This document shows, in pieces, positions 8,668 to 19,054 of a stretch of 64,000 bases of DNA. The stretch's first letter is position 1. Each line of letters begins with the position of its first letter. Location of the stretch: positions 1 through 64,000 of the forward strand of contig NZ_LR884459.1 of NCBI RefSeq assembly GCF_904848165.1, in the 5' to 3' direction. The position numbers were made by a program, and so were the translations under genes. The stretch comes from Psychrobacter arenosus (GTDB lineage Bacteria; Pseudomonadota; Gammaproteobacteria; Pseudomonadales; Moraxellaceae). The notes below the pieces were generated by a model. It was not told where the DNA came from. It saw only the letters and a program-made list of their open reading frames with translations, and did no database searches.

Positions 8668-10317
8668 ATGGCTAAGAAACGCAAAGAAGACGACACCAAC
8701 AATACCGGTGAGAACAGCACTACTGAAGTCTCCAATAAAGACAGTGGGGCCGCGCCAGTAACCATGCCTGAGGTGACTACTCCGCAGGATACCAAAGAGA
8801 AGGTTGAACAGACCCACGAGCAAGCGTCAGACCACCTATACCACCCCAACTTAATCAGTCCGCTAGATGGCGATCGTATCAATATCAACTCAGGTTTCAC
8901 CAAAGACTCACAGCGGATCAAAAGAGACAACCATCAATACGAATACGATGCTGTAGTCATTGGAGCAGGTCCTGCCGGTGAAGCTGCGGCCATGAAGCTG
9001 GCCAAATCGGGCAAAAAAGTCGTCGTCGTAGACCCGCGCGATCAAGTGGGCGGTAACTGTACGCATGTAGGGACTATCCCTAGTAAGGCATTGCGCCAAT
9101 CGGTGTTTAACTTAATTAACTTCCGCCGCGACCCTATGTTTACCCAAGCGATGGATTATCAACAAGTCCCGTTGAATAAAGTCTTGGCCAATGCGCGCCA
9201 AGTCGTCCGTCGTCAGGTCAATACCCATGCTAGATTCTATGAGCGCAATCAGATTGAAGTGTTGCATGGTTGGGCGAGCTTCGTCGATGGTCATACGCTA
9301 AAAGTAGATCATGATGATAATAATGGTTTTGACCTAATTACCTTTAATAAAGCCATTATCACGGTGGGCAGCCGACCTTATCGCCCTGATATTTTAGACT
9401 TTGATCATCCGCGTGTGTTTGACTCTGACAAAATCTTGCAGATGGATTATGTGGTCAAAAAAATCATCATTTATGGGGCTGGCGTGATCGGTTGTGAATA
9501 CGCCTCTATCTTTACCGGTCTAGGCTATAAAGTGGATTTGATTAACAATAAAGACCAACTGCTTAGCTATTTAGATGGCGAAATTAGTGATTCGTTATCG
9601 CATGACTTTAGACAGTTTGGCGTGTTAATTCGTAATAACGAAGAGATTGACCATCTTGAAACCCATGATGACTGCGTAATCTTACATCTAAAAAGTGGTA
9701 AGAAAATCAAGTCAGACGCTATCCTTTGGTGTAATGGTCGCTCGGGCAACACGGAAGGTCTCAACTTAGAGGCAGTAGGCTTAGAGGCCAATAGTCGTGG
9801 TCAGCTCAAAGTCGATGATACTTATCGTACAGAAATCGATAATATCTATGCGGCCGGTGATGTTATCGGTTGGCCTTCATTAGCCTCAGCTGCCTATGAC
9901 CAAGGCCGCTGTGCTGCAGCGTTTATGGTGGGTGATAAAGACGCTGAGCCAGTATCTAGCGTGCCGACAGGTATTTACACTATCCCTGAAATCTCTAGTA
10001 TCGGTAAGACCGAGCAAGAGCTGACGGATGAGCAAATCCCTTATGAAGTCGGGCAAGCTTTCTTTAAACACCTAGCGCGTGCACAAATTATCGGTGAGCG
10101 TACCGGGGTATTAAAGATACTTTTCCATCGTGAGACCTTAGAAATCTTAGGTATCCATTGCTATGGTAATCACGCCTCAGAGATTATCCATATTGGGCAG
10201 GCGGTCATGAAGTGCAACAATACCTTGGAATACTTCGTGAATACGACCTTTAACTATCCAACTATGGCAGAAGCCTATCGAGTGGCTGCTTTAAATGGTC
10301 TGAATCGTATCTTCTAA
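8668..10317 (+). CDS. sthA: Soluble pyridine nucleotide transhydrogenase
   Basis: SthA is a flavoprotein that moves hydride between NADPH and NAD+. The core from about residue 91 shows the FAD motif [17 protein letters not shown], the region [15 protein letters not shown], the NAD(P) motif [18 protein letters not shown], and the second FAD motif [17 protein letters not shown]. The usual redox CxxxxC of this flavoprotein superfamily is replaced by C-T-H-V-G-T, as known for SthA. At 549 residues it is about 85 longer than E. coli SthA because of a charged, low-complexity N-terminal extension; AGAGGAAAT directly before the ATG at 8668 supports that start. A strong terminator follows, so it is probably monocistronic. 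Confidence 0.95.
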   Translation: MAKKRKEDDTNNTGENSTTEVSNKDSGAAPVTMPEVTTPQDTKEKVEQTHEQASDHLYHPNLISPLDGDRININSGFTKDSQRIKRDNHQYEYDAVVIGAGPAGEAAAMKLAKSGKKVVVVDPRDQVGGNCTHVGTIPSKALRQSVFNLINFRRDPMFTQAMDYQQVPLNKVLANARQVVRRQVNTHARFYERNQIEVLHGWASFVDGHTLKVDHDDNNGFDLITFNKAIITVGSRPYRPDILDFDHPRVFDSDKILQMDYVVKKIIIYGAGVIGCEYASIFTGLGYKVDLINNKDQLLSYLDGEISDSLSHDFRQFGVLIRNNEEIDHLETHDDCVILHLKSGKKIKSDAILWCNGRSGNTEGLNLEAVGLEANSRGQLKVDDTYRTEIDNIYAAGDVIGWPSLASAAYDQGRCAAAFMVGDKDAEPVSSVPTGIYTIPEISSIGKTEQELTDEQIPYEVGQAFFKHLARAQIIGERTGVLKILFHRETLEILGIHCYGNHASEIIHIGQAVMKCNNTLEYFVNTTFNYPTMAEAYRVAALNGLNRIF

Positions 10318-10347
10318 ACAGCGATAAGCCGTTAATAGTATGCATAA

Positions 10348-10383
10348 TAAAAAACCGAGTTTCTTATGAAGCTCGGTTTTTTT
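10348..10383 (+). terminator. Terminator of sthA
   Basis: AAAAAACCGAG pairs with CTCGGTTTTTT around a 12-base loop, ending in T residues, 30 bp after the sthA stop. It could also act in the minus direction on the permease operon. Confidence 0.85.
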
Positions 10384-10492
10384 AGGGCTGTTGTTAATGA
10401 ATAGTGCAGCGTTACAGTTGGAATTAATGGTAATGGTAGAGTAAATCACCCCGTTACTAATAACCGCTAATTACCAGTATTGCCGTCAGTTA

Positions 10493-12559
10493 TTAAGGCA
10501 GCGCGCGACGTTTGCGACTCGATTCTAACAGCAATAGCGCCGTGTAATAGAAGACGAATAACGCTACCAAGATAAATAATTTGGGCATGACTTGCGTGAG
10601 ACTGGCGCCCATTTGATTAAGCTGTACAGAAGTATTAATACCGGCACTAGAAGGGATAAACCATCTTAAATATTGTAAAACGGTAGGCAATTGGTCGGCG
10701 GGCCAAGGGTAATCACTGACGAAAAATATCGGTAAGGAGCTGACAATTAATATCTGTAGACCGCGCTCACGCTCACGGAACCACAAGCCTAATAGACAGC
10801 CTAATGCCGCTACGGCAGGGAAATAAACCGCTAAAAAGACTAGGCTGCCTATCAGATTTTCACCGCGAGCATAGTCATGGATATCAAAAACCCAACCGTA
10901 ATAAAAACAACCCATGATAAACCCTAAAAAGCTCAGCGCAAAGATACGACCGAGCCAACCGCGCGCGCTGGTATAATGGCGACGCTGCTCATAGAGCGTA
11001 CTGATGAGTAGGGCGGTGCCCATCATAAGGGTCTGCTGTAGGATGAGAATAGATACGCCTGGGACCACGTAAGCGCCATAGCCTTCAGACTGATTATATA
11101 ACGGGGTAATGTGTAATGGTACGGCTTGGGTATTGGCTTGTGCCGTCGCAGAGTAAGCGCCTTGAGCCACGCTTTTTTTGATTTCTATGCCTGCAGAAAC
11201 GGTACTGACGGCTTTTAAGAAGCCTATTTGCACGTTCTTATTTAATAATAAATAGCCGCCGTTACCGATTACGGTCACCGAAGCGGCTTGACTGGACTTT
11301 ACTTTTTTCTCTAGGCCAGACGGAATAATCATATAGCCTGCAATCTCATCCCGCCATATGGCTTCAATTGCAGCCTGTTCGTTAAGAAAGGGATGGGTCT
11401 CTAACTGAGGACTGGCGGCTGCGTATTGCGCCAACGTATTAGATAGGCTGCTATGGTCATAATCAACCACGCCGACGGGGACTTGATTGACGACTTCCGC
11501 GGAATAAGGCCACGGATAGAAAAAGCCATAGATAATTGGGGCGACGATAATCATTAGCAGCACGCCTTTATCTTTAAAGACGGCGGCTAAAGTCTGGAGA
11601 AACGCACTAAAAAACCCTTGGTTTGCATTGGCATTGTCATTGTCGTATGCATCTATTGAGCCATCAACAGTAATAGGAGCAACGGGAGCAAAAGGCTCAG
11701 CATCAGCGTTATGAGCTGTTTGATTAACCTCTGCAGCATCGACTATAGGCACCGCGCTAACCGTATCTGCTATACCTTGGCTATCTTTAGCGCTGTCAGC
11801 TTGAATAGCGTTATCTTTAATAAAGTGCTCGTCAATAGCGTCTTCTTTAATAGTCCCTTTTGCAGCGGTCAATAGCGAGCTGGCAGTAATTATAGTGGCG
11901 CTCGTGGCTGTTACTTCTGGCTCTTTTGTTAGCTGGATAGGGGCAGGCGAGTCTTCAGTCTTATTTAGCTCAGTGGCGTCGCTACTATTCTCTGCTAGAT
12001 TCTTTGTTAGGTTTTCATTAGCAGGGGCATCCACAGAGGTTACGTTTGGCACCGGCGCATTATCTATTAGGCTATCCGTAGAATGAATAACTATAACAGG
12101 GCTATCTAGGTCAGAATTTGCGCTTAAATCAGCGTCAGTAGCGAGTGAGGCTGGTAGGGCTTGCTCGCTTGCTGCATTTGATGCGCTTGGTACGTTTAAT
12201 ATCGGTACTAAGTCATTAGTCTCAAGCTCATTAATAGCGGATTCGTCGCCAGTTAAGTCGCCAATATTCAAATTACCAATAGCTAATTCACCAATTTCCA
12301 ATTCGCCAATTTCTAAATCGCCAAGCGCTAATTCGCCGAGCTCTAAATTACTAGCGCTTAAATTATTGCTATTAGCTGCTGTACCATCTGGTTTAGCATC
12401 AATCTCCTCTTGTGGTTTAAGAGGGTTTGCAGTTTCTAAGTTAGCGGTTTCTGTAGCCGGCACGTTAGTATTGCCGTCTTTATTTTCAGGCGCTGCTGAG
12501 TCTTTAGTAGTATTAGCAAGCGGGTCGTTAGTAGGCATATCTTTAGGATGGTCAGACAT
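10493..12559 (-). CDS. ABC-2 type permease with long low-complexity N-terminal extension
   Basis: The C-terminal 380 residues are an ABC-2 permease of the YhhJ/YbhR type: one membrane segment (KGVLLMIIVAPIIYGFFYPW), a periplasmic domain starting VPVGVVDYDHSSLSNTL, then five more membrane segments. The first 310 residues are acidic, rich in Ala, Asn, Asp, Thr and Pro, with five-residue L-x-[IL]-G-[EDN] repeats at about 72-116. The ATG at 12559 overlaps the upstream stop (TAATG) and has GGGGAG eight bases before it; a start at 12574 is less likely. It is the last gene of a TolC-HlyD-permease-permease operon. No ATPase gene adjoins it. Cargo is unknown; related systems export drugs or toxic compounds. 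Confidence 0.8.
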   Translation of the reverse strand: MSDHPKDMPTNDPLANTTKDSAAPENKDGNTNVPATETANLETANPLKPQEEIDAKPDGTAANSNNLSASNLELGELALGDLEIGELEIGELAIGNLNIGDLTGDESAINELETNDLVPILNVPSASNAASEQALPASLATDADLSANSDLDSPVIVIHSTDSLIDNAPVPNVTSVDAPANENLTKNLAENSSDATELNKTEDSPAPIQLTKEPEVTATSATIITASSLLTAAKGTIKEDAIDEHFIKDNAIQADSAKDSQGIADTVSAVPIVDAAEVNQTAHNADAEPFAPVAPITVDGSIDAYDNDNANANQGFFSAFLQTLAAVFKDKGVLLMIIVAPIIYGFFYPWPYSAEVVNQVPVGVVDYDHSSLSNTLAQYAAASPQLETHPFLNEQAAIEAIWRDEIAGYMIIPSGLEKKVKSSQAASVTVIGNGGYLLLNKNVQIGFLKAVSTVSAGIEIKKSVAQGAYSATAQANTQAVPLHITPLYNQSEGYGAYVVPGVSILILQQTLMMGTALLISTLYEQRRHYTSARGWLGRIFALSFLGFIMGCFYYGWVFDIHDYARGENLIGSLVFLAVYFPAVAALGCLLGLWFRERERGLQILIVSSLPIFFVSDYPWPADQLPTVLQYLRWFIPSSAGINTSVQLNQMGASLTQVMPKLFILVALFVFYYTALLLLESSRKRRALP

Positions 12560-13908
12560 TAGCGGGCTCCCCAACGGTCAGGGCGGGCAAGCGCTCGTTT
12601 CGTTAATAAGGCGGTCAATAGCAGCATGATAAAGGTGGCAACTATGAAACCATAGACGATAGGTAACGAGATGAGTACGGGAGCGCCCATCTGTAACTGC
12701 GCAATATGCAGCTTCAGGTAATGGGTCAGCGGTAAAGCATCGGTCCAATATTTGGCACTGTCATTAATCGCGATATAAGGAAAAGTCACGCCCGCAAAAG
12801 CATAGGAAGGGGCAGAAATAAAACCCGTCGCAGAAAGACCAACCCGTAGAGAAAAGGTGGCTAAAGTAATAATAGCGCCCAACCAAAATGACACCATTAG
12901 CAACAGCAATAGACAACCATAAGTCAAAGCTAAGGCAGAAAAATTCACTGGATGAATCTCATTCGCTAATGTCAAAGCGACTGCTCCCCACAAACTATAG
13001 GCTAGCATTGGCCAAATCAGTTTACCGTTTAGACCGGCAATCAATAAGGGCAGACTAGCTCCTTTGATGGCGACATTATTATGAGGGGTAGGGATGGGAC
13101 TATCAGCGGACGACGTTGGCGTTACAGCAGTGGCAGGCGATGAAGTAAGGTAGTGCGAGGGCAGAGTATTAGACTTCTGCGAAATATAATGGTACCAAAT
13201 ATCTATTTTATGGTCGCGCAGCTCGCGGCCTACCGTAGTCGCTCCAATAATCATGGCTAGTATGTGCAAAATAGCAGGCAACACAGTCGAGGCTAAAAAC
13301 AACTGGTAGTCGGTAGTCGCGTTATACAAGCTGACGCGCTGGATGGTAATAGGCGAATAGGCGGCATTGACTTGGCTAGTGGCAGTCCCTTGTTTGACCA
13401 AGCGCTGCATCTCGGTACCTGCCGAGACAGTCCCCACAACGGACTGAACGCCTTTTTGGATAATGCCCGAATGCGTCCCATATTGCGCATTTACTTGCAG
13501 CACTATAGGCGCCGGCTTAGCGGATAAAACGCTGCGTTGAAAGTCTGGTGGAATGATAACGACGCCGTAAATCTCACGCGCGAGTATGGCTTGTTTAGCT
13601 TCAGCAGGCGAGCCATATTGGGCAGCGACACTGACATCAGGACTGGCATCTAGGTAGCGCACTAGCGTCGAGGCGACGGGACCATGGTCATAATCAATAA
13701 CCCCAATAGGCAAATCGACAATCTGTGAGCGAGAAAACACCCACCAGACTAAAAAGATGACTAGCAACGGAATCCAAAAGACCAAGGAGAAGTCCCAACG
13801 GTTATACGTCAGAATACGGCGCTCATACTTCGCACTGCGTAAAAAAGCGAGCAAAATAGTAGGGTAATGTGCCGATTTTTCGGGACGCTGCGAGCTAGAG
13901 GCAGACAT
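12559..13908 (-). CDS. ABC-2 type permease
   Basis: This 449-residue protein has the same layout as its downstream partner: an N-terminal membrane segment (FWIPLLVIFLVWWVF), a periplasmic domain opening with LPIGVIDYDHGPVAST, and a C-terminal block of about five membrane segments, here interrupted by a polar Ser/Thr/Pro-rich insert at about 245-275. The parallel VIDYDH/VVDYDH motifs indicate two related permease halves that probably form a heterodimer. The gene begins three bases after the HlyD-like stop and ends overlapping the second permease, so the genes are translationally linked. The energy source is unclear because no nucleotide-binding protein is encoded nearby. Confidence 0.85.
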   Translation of the reverse strand: MSASSSQRPEKSAHYPTILLAFLRSAKYERRILTYNRWDFSLVFWIPLLVIFLVWWVFSRSQIVDLPIGVIDYDHGPVASTLVRYLDASPDVSVAAQYGSPAEAKQAILAREIYGVVIIPPDFQRSVLSAKPAPIVLQVNAQYGTHSGIIQKGVQSVVGTVSAGTEMQRLVKQGTATSQVNAAYSPITIQRVSLYNATTDYQLFLASTVLPAILHILAMIIGATTVGRELRDHKIDIWYHYISQKSNTLPSHYLTSSPATAVTPTSSADSPIPTPHNNVAIKGASLPLLIAGLNGKLIWPMLAYSLWGAVALTLANEIHPVNFSALALTYGCLLLLLMVSFWLGAIITLATFSLRVGLSATGFISAPSYAFAGVTFPYIAINDSAKYWTDALPLTHYLKLHIAQLQMGAPVLISLPIVYGFIVATFIMLLLTALLTKRALARPDRWGAR

Positions 13909-13911
13909 TGG

Positions 13912-14994
13912 TTATTTGCCTGCCTTGTTGGTGTTGGTAAGCGATTGCACTTTGACCAGCACACTCATGCCTGAGCGGATAGTAGGATCCGGTTGCGTAG
14001 GGCGCGCTTTAATCTCAAAGGTGCGCACATCAAAGCCATCATCATTATTGGTCGGGCGCCAAGTGGCAAAATCTGCTAAGGCGGAGCTGGCATACACGGT
14101 AAATTGTTTTTGATAAGGCGCATCAGGGCGTGATAAAGCAGGCAATGTGCCAGTGAAAGTAGAGCCAATAGCAAACTGTCCCAGATAATTTTCGGTAACG
14201 TTTAATACGACCCATTGTTGGTCAGGATTTACTAGGCTAATTAGCGGCACGCCTTGACCAACGACTTCGCCCGGATTCACAATGACATTATCCACGATGC
14301 CAGAGATAGGGCTTTTTAGATTAGACTCTTCTTTGGCCACCATAGCTTCTTCTAGCTTGGCATCGACTTGGGCTACTTGCGCTGCAGCTCCCGCTTTGTC
14401 TTCGCTACGAGCGCCTTCCATAGCCATCTCATACTGCTGTTTGGCAGCTTCCGCCTTATCTTGGTTCGCCACGTACTGGGTATAAGCCTCATCCCGTTTT
14501 TGCCGCGCCATTAGCCCTTCTTCATACAGGCGATTCACCCGCTCATATGTACTTTCGGCGAGATCGGCAGCCGCCTGATTCGCTTGCCAAGCGGCTTTTG
14601 CTTGCGCTATTTCTTGCGGGCGGGCGCCGTTTTCGGCTTTATCCAGTTGGCTCTGTGCCATCTGTTGTCCCGCCTTCGCTTGATTAATCTTGGCATTAAT
14701 CTCTGGCGAGTCCATTTCAATCAATTGCTGACCTACCGTGACTTTATCGCCTTCAGTGACCAAGATTTTAGCAATACGCCCCGGGACTTTCGCCCCAATT
14801 GAGGTCTGTTGCATATCCATTTGCCCTTGCAAGGTCACGGCTTCAGGGGCACTGCTGCGCTCGCTTTTAAATAAGCCATAGGCAACAAACGCTAGCAACC
14901 CCAATACAATCAGAGCAATTACAATGATTTTTAGCGGGTTTTTTTTATTATACGCGGGACTAGAGCTAGGATTCGGGGTGGGCGAGGTAGACAT
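13912..14994 (-). CDS. HlyD-family membrane fusion (periplasmic adaptor) protein
   Basis: Adaptor proteins join an inner-membrane pump to a TolC-type outer-membrane duct. The 360-residue protein has one N-terminal membrane anchor (IIVIALIVLGLLAFVAYGLF), a lipoyl-like half (GAKVPGRIAKILVTEGDKV), a helical hairpin (about 95-215) rich in Ala, Gln and Glu, the second lipoyl half (SPISGIVDNVIVNPGEVV) and a beta barrel. The ATG at 14994 is chosen over a TTG at 15015 because AGGAG lies ten bases before it. It sits between the TolC-like gene and the two permeases, all on the minus strand. Confidence 0.9.
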   Translation of the reverse strand: MSTSPTPNPSSSPAYNKKNPLKIIVIALIVLGLLAFVAYGLFKSERSSAPEAVTLQGQMDMQQTSIGAKVPGRIAKILVTEGDKVTVGQQLIEMDSPEINAKINQAKAGQQMAQSQLDKAENGARPQEIAQAKAAWQANQAAADLAESTYERVNRLYEEGLMARQKRDEAYTQYVANQDKAEAAKQQYEMAMEGARSEDKAGAAAQVAQVDAKLEEAMVAKEESNLKSPISGIVDNVIVNPGEVVGQGVPLISLVNPDQQWVVLNVTENYLGQFAIGSTFTGTLPALSRPDAPYQKQFTVYASSALADFATWRPTNNDDGFDVRTFEIKARPTQPDPTIRSGMSVLVKVQSLTNTNKAGK

Positions 14995-15209
14995 TGCGGA
15001 CTTGCTCCTGAGCAATAATAAAGTAGCCTAGAGATACGAATTAAATAGCCTAAGCAATAATTTACGCTATTTTTCGTATTCGTTACCGTCCTAAACAAAG
15101 AGGCTTAAACCGGTAATCTATTGAGCTAAATGACTATTAAAACCTGATAAAAGTGAAAGACTATAGAGAGTATTGACTAGCTAGTTAATGGTTTAGCTAG
15201 ATGCTCAAT

Positions 15210-16943
15210 TTAAGGCAATGGGTCATTTTCGTTATAAAGCGTGGGCAAATGAATATCAGCCGCTTGCATATAAGTATTAAAAGCTTCGGGGACACCTGCG
15301 CTATTGAGTAAGGCAGCAAGGGCTTGTACGTAATCATTGGCCGCCTGCGCTTGCTCGGTGCGAGCTTTTAGATATTTGGTTTGCGATTGCACCACTTCGA
15401 TAGTGGTGTTCACGCCTTCTTGTAGACCGAGACGCCGTAAGCGCAATACTTCCGCAGCCAAGTCGACATTGCTCTGCAAGGCTTGGTAGCGGGCTTGCGC
15501 ATTATTCACATCGTTCCAGTTTTTTTCGACCAACAACAGTAAATTATCGCTAACATCAATCTTAGTGAGGTCCGCCTGACGTATTTTTGCTTCACTGGCA
15601 GCTAAGGTCGCGCCTTTATCTAGCCCGCCGCCTAATTTCCAAGTCGCTGAGACCCCTGCAATCCAACTGGGCTTGCGATCCAATTGCCCATAACCATACA
15701 TCAGCACTGTAGGTTTATACCCAGTATCAGAGAGCTCATGCAGCTTGTTAGCTTGCTGTTGTTTGGCAGCTACTTTTTGTAGGCCGGGATGCCGCGTCAA
15801 GGCTAAGTCTTGGAAATAACTGACATCGGGCAAGGGTTTGGTCGAGACAAATAACGGCGTAGTGGGGCGTACTCGAGCTTCTGTACGCAGCAGACGTTGT
15901 AGCGCAATCATCGCTAATCTTGCGGTATTGCGCGCTTGCGTAGCTTCGCTTCTAGCATCTGCTAAAGCAGACTGCGCCTCTAAACGATCGACATGCGAGA
16001 TGAAGCCTTCTTCGAATAATCGCTGCGCCATATGGTCGGTTTGTTGAATCGTATCCAAGGCATCATCGCGCAGATAAGCTGCAATAATGGCCAACTGGGC
16101 TTGAAAATACCGCTCAACCAAAGTCGTACTCAGCTCGTTTTGATCCATAAGTTGGTCGGCAGTAGCTTCTTGCGTCCGGGCGGCCATCACGCCTGTCAAG
16201 GCTTCGCTACGCCCCGCAGTATAGACCGGCCACACTACGCCAATACCAGCACTAGTATTGGTGCCTGAGCGTTTAAAGTCATAGCTATCAGGTAAGCGTG
16301 CGTCTAGCTCATCGCTAAGGTCGGGGATAATAGGTAACGGTAGGTCAGGCAGAATAGGGATAGAGTTTTCGATATCATCGACGCGATCGACAATGTTGCC
16401 TTTAATGCCACTTAAATTAATATCGCGCTCAAGGGTATAAGCACTTGCCGAAACACGACCAAATACAAAAGGTCTATCTACACTATCAGCCGCCTCAGTT
16501 TGATATTGACTGGCAGCAATAGCAGCTTGATCGGCGGCAAGTTTTGGCGAGACTTGCTTGAGCAATGACTGCGCCTGTGCCAAGCTCATATAGTCTGAGA
16601 CTTCGATAGGGTAGCTGTTAGGGATGGCGTTTTTAGTGGTAGGATCTATCAGAGTAGACAGTGGCGTTGCAGTGTTTTGTACGGGCGTGACGAACGTTGT
16701 AGGGCTAGCAAGGTTGGCAGTCGCCGTCTCTTCTTCTATATTGGCGGTAGCTGTTTCACTGGGTGGCTGGTTAGAAAAACCAGTTTCAGGAGCCATCAAG
16801 GGTAATGGGGTAGCGGCTAGGGTAGGCGCAGTGGCCAATGAAGCAGCTTGGGCTGCGGGTAAACCAGTGAATACACTGATAAACATCAACACCGCAGTCG
16901 GCTTTAGGCTGAAGGTATTACCATTGCGGTCGTTAAAGGTCAT
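15210..16943 (-). CDS. TolC-family outer-membrane efflux protein
   Basis: TolC-like proteins form trimeric outer-membrane ducts. There is a signal peptide ending near LPAAQAA (residues about 13-34), a Pro/Thr-rich stretch to about 115, then two repeated helical halves: SLAQAQSLLKQVSPKLAAD, later RLFEEGFISHVDRLEAQSAL and LRRLGLQEGVNTTIEVVQSQ, which are the typical family repeats. At 577 residues it is longer than most because of the N-terminal linker. It is the first gene of the exporter operon; about 215 bp separate it from the HlyD-like gene. Confidence 0.9.
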   Translation of the reverse strand: MTFNDRNGNTFSLKPTAVLMFISVFTGLPAAQAASLATAPTLAATPLPLMAPETGFSNQPPSETATANIEEETATANLASPTTFVTPVQNTATPLSTLIDPTTKNAIPNSYPIEVSDYMSLAQAQSLLKQVSPKLAADQAAIAASQYQTEAADSVDRPFVFGRVSASAYTLERDINLSGIKGNIVDRVDDIENSIPILPDLPLPIIPDLSDELDARLPDSYDFKRSGTNTSAGIGVVWPVYTAGRSEALTGVMAARTQEATADQLMDQNELSTTLVERYFQAQLAIIAAYLRDDALDTIQQTDHMAQRLFEEGFISHVDRLEAQSALADARSEATQARNTARLAMIALQRLLRTEARVRPTTPLFVSTKPLPDVSYFQDLALTRHPGLQKVAAKQQQANKLHELSDTGYKPTVLMYGYGQLDRKPSWIAGVSATWKLGGGLDKGATLAASEAKIRQADLTKIDVSDNLLLLVEKNWNDVNNAQARYQALQSNVDLAAEVLRLRRLGLQEGVNTTIEVVQSQTKYLKARTEQAQAANDYVQALAALLNSAGVPEAFNTYMQAADIHLPTLYNENDPLP

Positions 16944-17446
16944 GGGGTCACCTGAACTTAAAAATACGAAGGGCTACGAAGCCGACTAAACATTAACCAC
17001 AAGAAAAATATTGCAAAACCCAGTTATAGGAGCGGGCTTTAATAAATGGATAATAGAAATGCCGTCAGACTGCCTGAAATCCGCTGGTCCTTATTAACGT
17101 TACCGTAATAAAGGTTTGGACTACTAGGGTTAGCGATGCGTTACTTTAGGGATACAATCGTGACGGGTCAAGACATACTTTAAAAGCCGGTATGGTTGTA
17201 TTGCCAACTTGACTATGATAACAGAAGTTATAAGAGCTAAGGCTTTATGAGATTTATTAAAATTAAGGTTGTCAGTAGCCGTTCACTGTTACTGGCTAGT
17301 AAAATCATAACAGCGCAAGAAATATCTTATCAATAGCATAAATGGCAAAAACTAAAATAATCGCGCAAAATAATAATACGCTATTTCTGCTATGAAAATG
17401 CCAAGATACGTTAGACTCAATAAGCCACTCATTTAGGACCGCTACT
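16944..17446. other. Divergent intergenic region between the exporter operon and glpK
   Basis: No gene is visible in these 503 bp. It must hold the promoters of both the minus-strand exporter and glpK, but no convincing -35/-10 pair was found; TTGACT near 17209 has a poor -10. Confidence 0.5.
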
Positions 17447-19054
17447 ATGCCCGGGTATATACTTGCTTTAGACCAAGGAACCACCTCTAGCCGCGCGATA
17501 ATATACGATGATCACGCGCGGCCTATCAAAATTGTGCAAAAACCCACTACTTTATTGACCCCAAAACCAGGGTTTGTAGAGCAGGACGCTGAGCAGATTT
17601 GGCAGACCCAAATCAGTTGTGCTCACGATGCTATTAACCAAGCGGGATTGCTGGCGACCGATATTACTAGTATCGCCATTACCAACCAGCGCGAGACTAC
17701 AGTGGTGTGGGACCGACGTACCGGCAAGCCTTTAGCGCCCGCTATTGTCTGGCAGGATCGTCGTACAGCGTCTTGGTGTGCAGACTTACAAGAGCAAACG
17801 GGGCATGACTTTCTAGCCGCCGGCGAGCAGATGCAGTCTTATGTGCAGTCGGTGACCGGCTTACGCATTGACCCCTATTTTAGTGCGGGCAAAATCGTTT
17901 GGTTATTTGCCAATCATCCTAAGTTTATGGCGTTGGCGCAACAAGGGCACTTGGCTGTGGGAACTATCGACAGTTGGCTCATTTATAATCTTACAGGCGG
18001 AGAGCACGTCATTGATGTGACCAATGCTTCACGCACCTTATTATTCGACATTAATACCCTTAAATGGTCAGATACGTTGTTGCAACACTTTAGTATTCCG
18101 GCGGAAGTGCTGCCTAAAGTATTGCCGTCCGATGCTGAGTTTGGCAAAACTAAAAAAGGTCTTTTTGCTAAGCAAATTCCTATCCATGCCGTGTTAGGGG
18201 ATCAGCAAGCCGCGCTATTTGGGCAAGGCTGCCTAACAGCAGGTATGGCGAAAAATACTTACGGTACCGGCTGCTTTATGCTAATGAATATCGGTACGCA
18301 GCCTACTTTAAGCCAACACCAACTGCTCACTACAGTAGCTTGGCAACGCAAGTCGGCTATAGTGCCTAGCGATGCTCATTTAAGTGACAGTATCTCTATT
18401 GGCAAACTGGTCGAGTCAGGCAAGCGCATGCTGCAGCCGCCCAAACGTGAAGTAAACTATGCGCTAGAGGGCAGTGTGTTTATGGCAGGCGCTATCGTGC
18501 AATGGCTGCGCGATAACTTAGGCTTGTTTCATCACAGTCAAGATGTCGAGGCGTTAGCGCGGCAGGTGCCCGATAGTGAGGCGGTGACTTTAGTGCCTGC
18601 GTTTACCGGACTAGGCGCACCATATTGGCGCTCTGATATTACCGCTAGTATCAGCGGCATGACGCGAGGCACCACCAAAGCTCATATCGCCCGCGCGGCT
18701 TTAGAGGCGATAGCTTTTCAAACCTATGATGTATTGATTGCTATGCAAAAAGACAGCCCTATTCCCCTGACCGAATTGCGAGTCGATGGGGGAGCGGCAA
18801 ATAATAACTTATTGATGCAGTTTCAAGCGGATCTCCTAGGCGTACCGGTACTGCGACCTAAAGATACTGAAATTACGGCAAAAGGCGCGGCGTTATTGGC
18901 AGGTATCAAGAGCGGGTTGTATGACGCTGCCTTAATGCAAGCGTCTTGGGAAATAGATAGAGTCTTTGAGCCGACCATGGCGGCTGCGAATAGAGAGGAG
19001 CATCTGGCTAAATGGCACCAAGCTATTAAGAATACCCTTAGTGCCAACGAATAA
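17447..19054 (+). CDS. glpK: Glycerol kinase
   Basis: GlpK phosphorylates glycerol to glycerol 3-phosphate with ATP in the cytoplasm. The sequence has the FGGY-kinase N terminus LALDQGTTSSRAIIYD, the substrate region TNQRETTVVWDRRTGKP, the interdomain segment GTGCFMLMNIG and the C-terminal signature TGLGAPYWRSDITASISGMT followed by ELRVDGGAANNNLLMQFQAD. The 535-residue length is about 30 longer than E. coli GlpK, from small insertions. No glpF or glpD adjoins it here, so uptake and dehydrogenation genes must lie elsewhere. Confidence 0.96.
   Translation: MPGYILALDQGTTSSRAIIYDDHARPIKIVQKPTTLLTPKPGFVEQDAEQIWQTQISCAHDAINQAGLLATDITSIAITNQRETTVVWDRRTGKPLAPAIVWQDRRTASWCADLQEQTGHDFLAAGEQMQSYVQSVTGLRIDPYFSAGKIVWLFANHPKFMALAQQGHLAVGTIDSWLIYNLTGGEHVIDVTNASRTLLFDINTLKWSDTLLQHFSIPAEVLPKVLPSDAEFGKTKKGLFAKQIPIHAVLGDQQAALFGQGCLTAGMAKNTYGTGCFMLMNIGTQPTLSQHQLLTTVAWQRKSAIVPSDAHLSDSISIGKLVESGKRMLQPPKREVNYALEGSVFMAGAIVQWLRDNLGLFHHSQDVEALARQVPDSEAVTLVPAFTGLGAPYWRSDITASISGMTRGTTKAHIARAALEAIAFQTYDVLIAMQKDSPIPLTELRVDGGAANNNLLMQFQADLLGVPVLRPKDTEITAKGAALLAGIKSGLYDAALMQASWEIDRVFEPTMAAANREEHLAKWHQAIKNTLSANE

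Noticed and set aside
12366..12629. Open frame antisense to the permease extension
   Set aside because: Composition mirrors the repetitive region on the minus strand; no ribosome binding site or recognisable domain.
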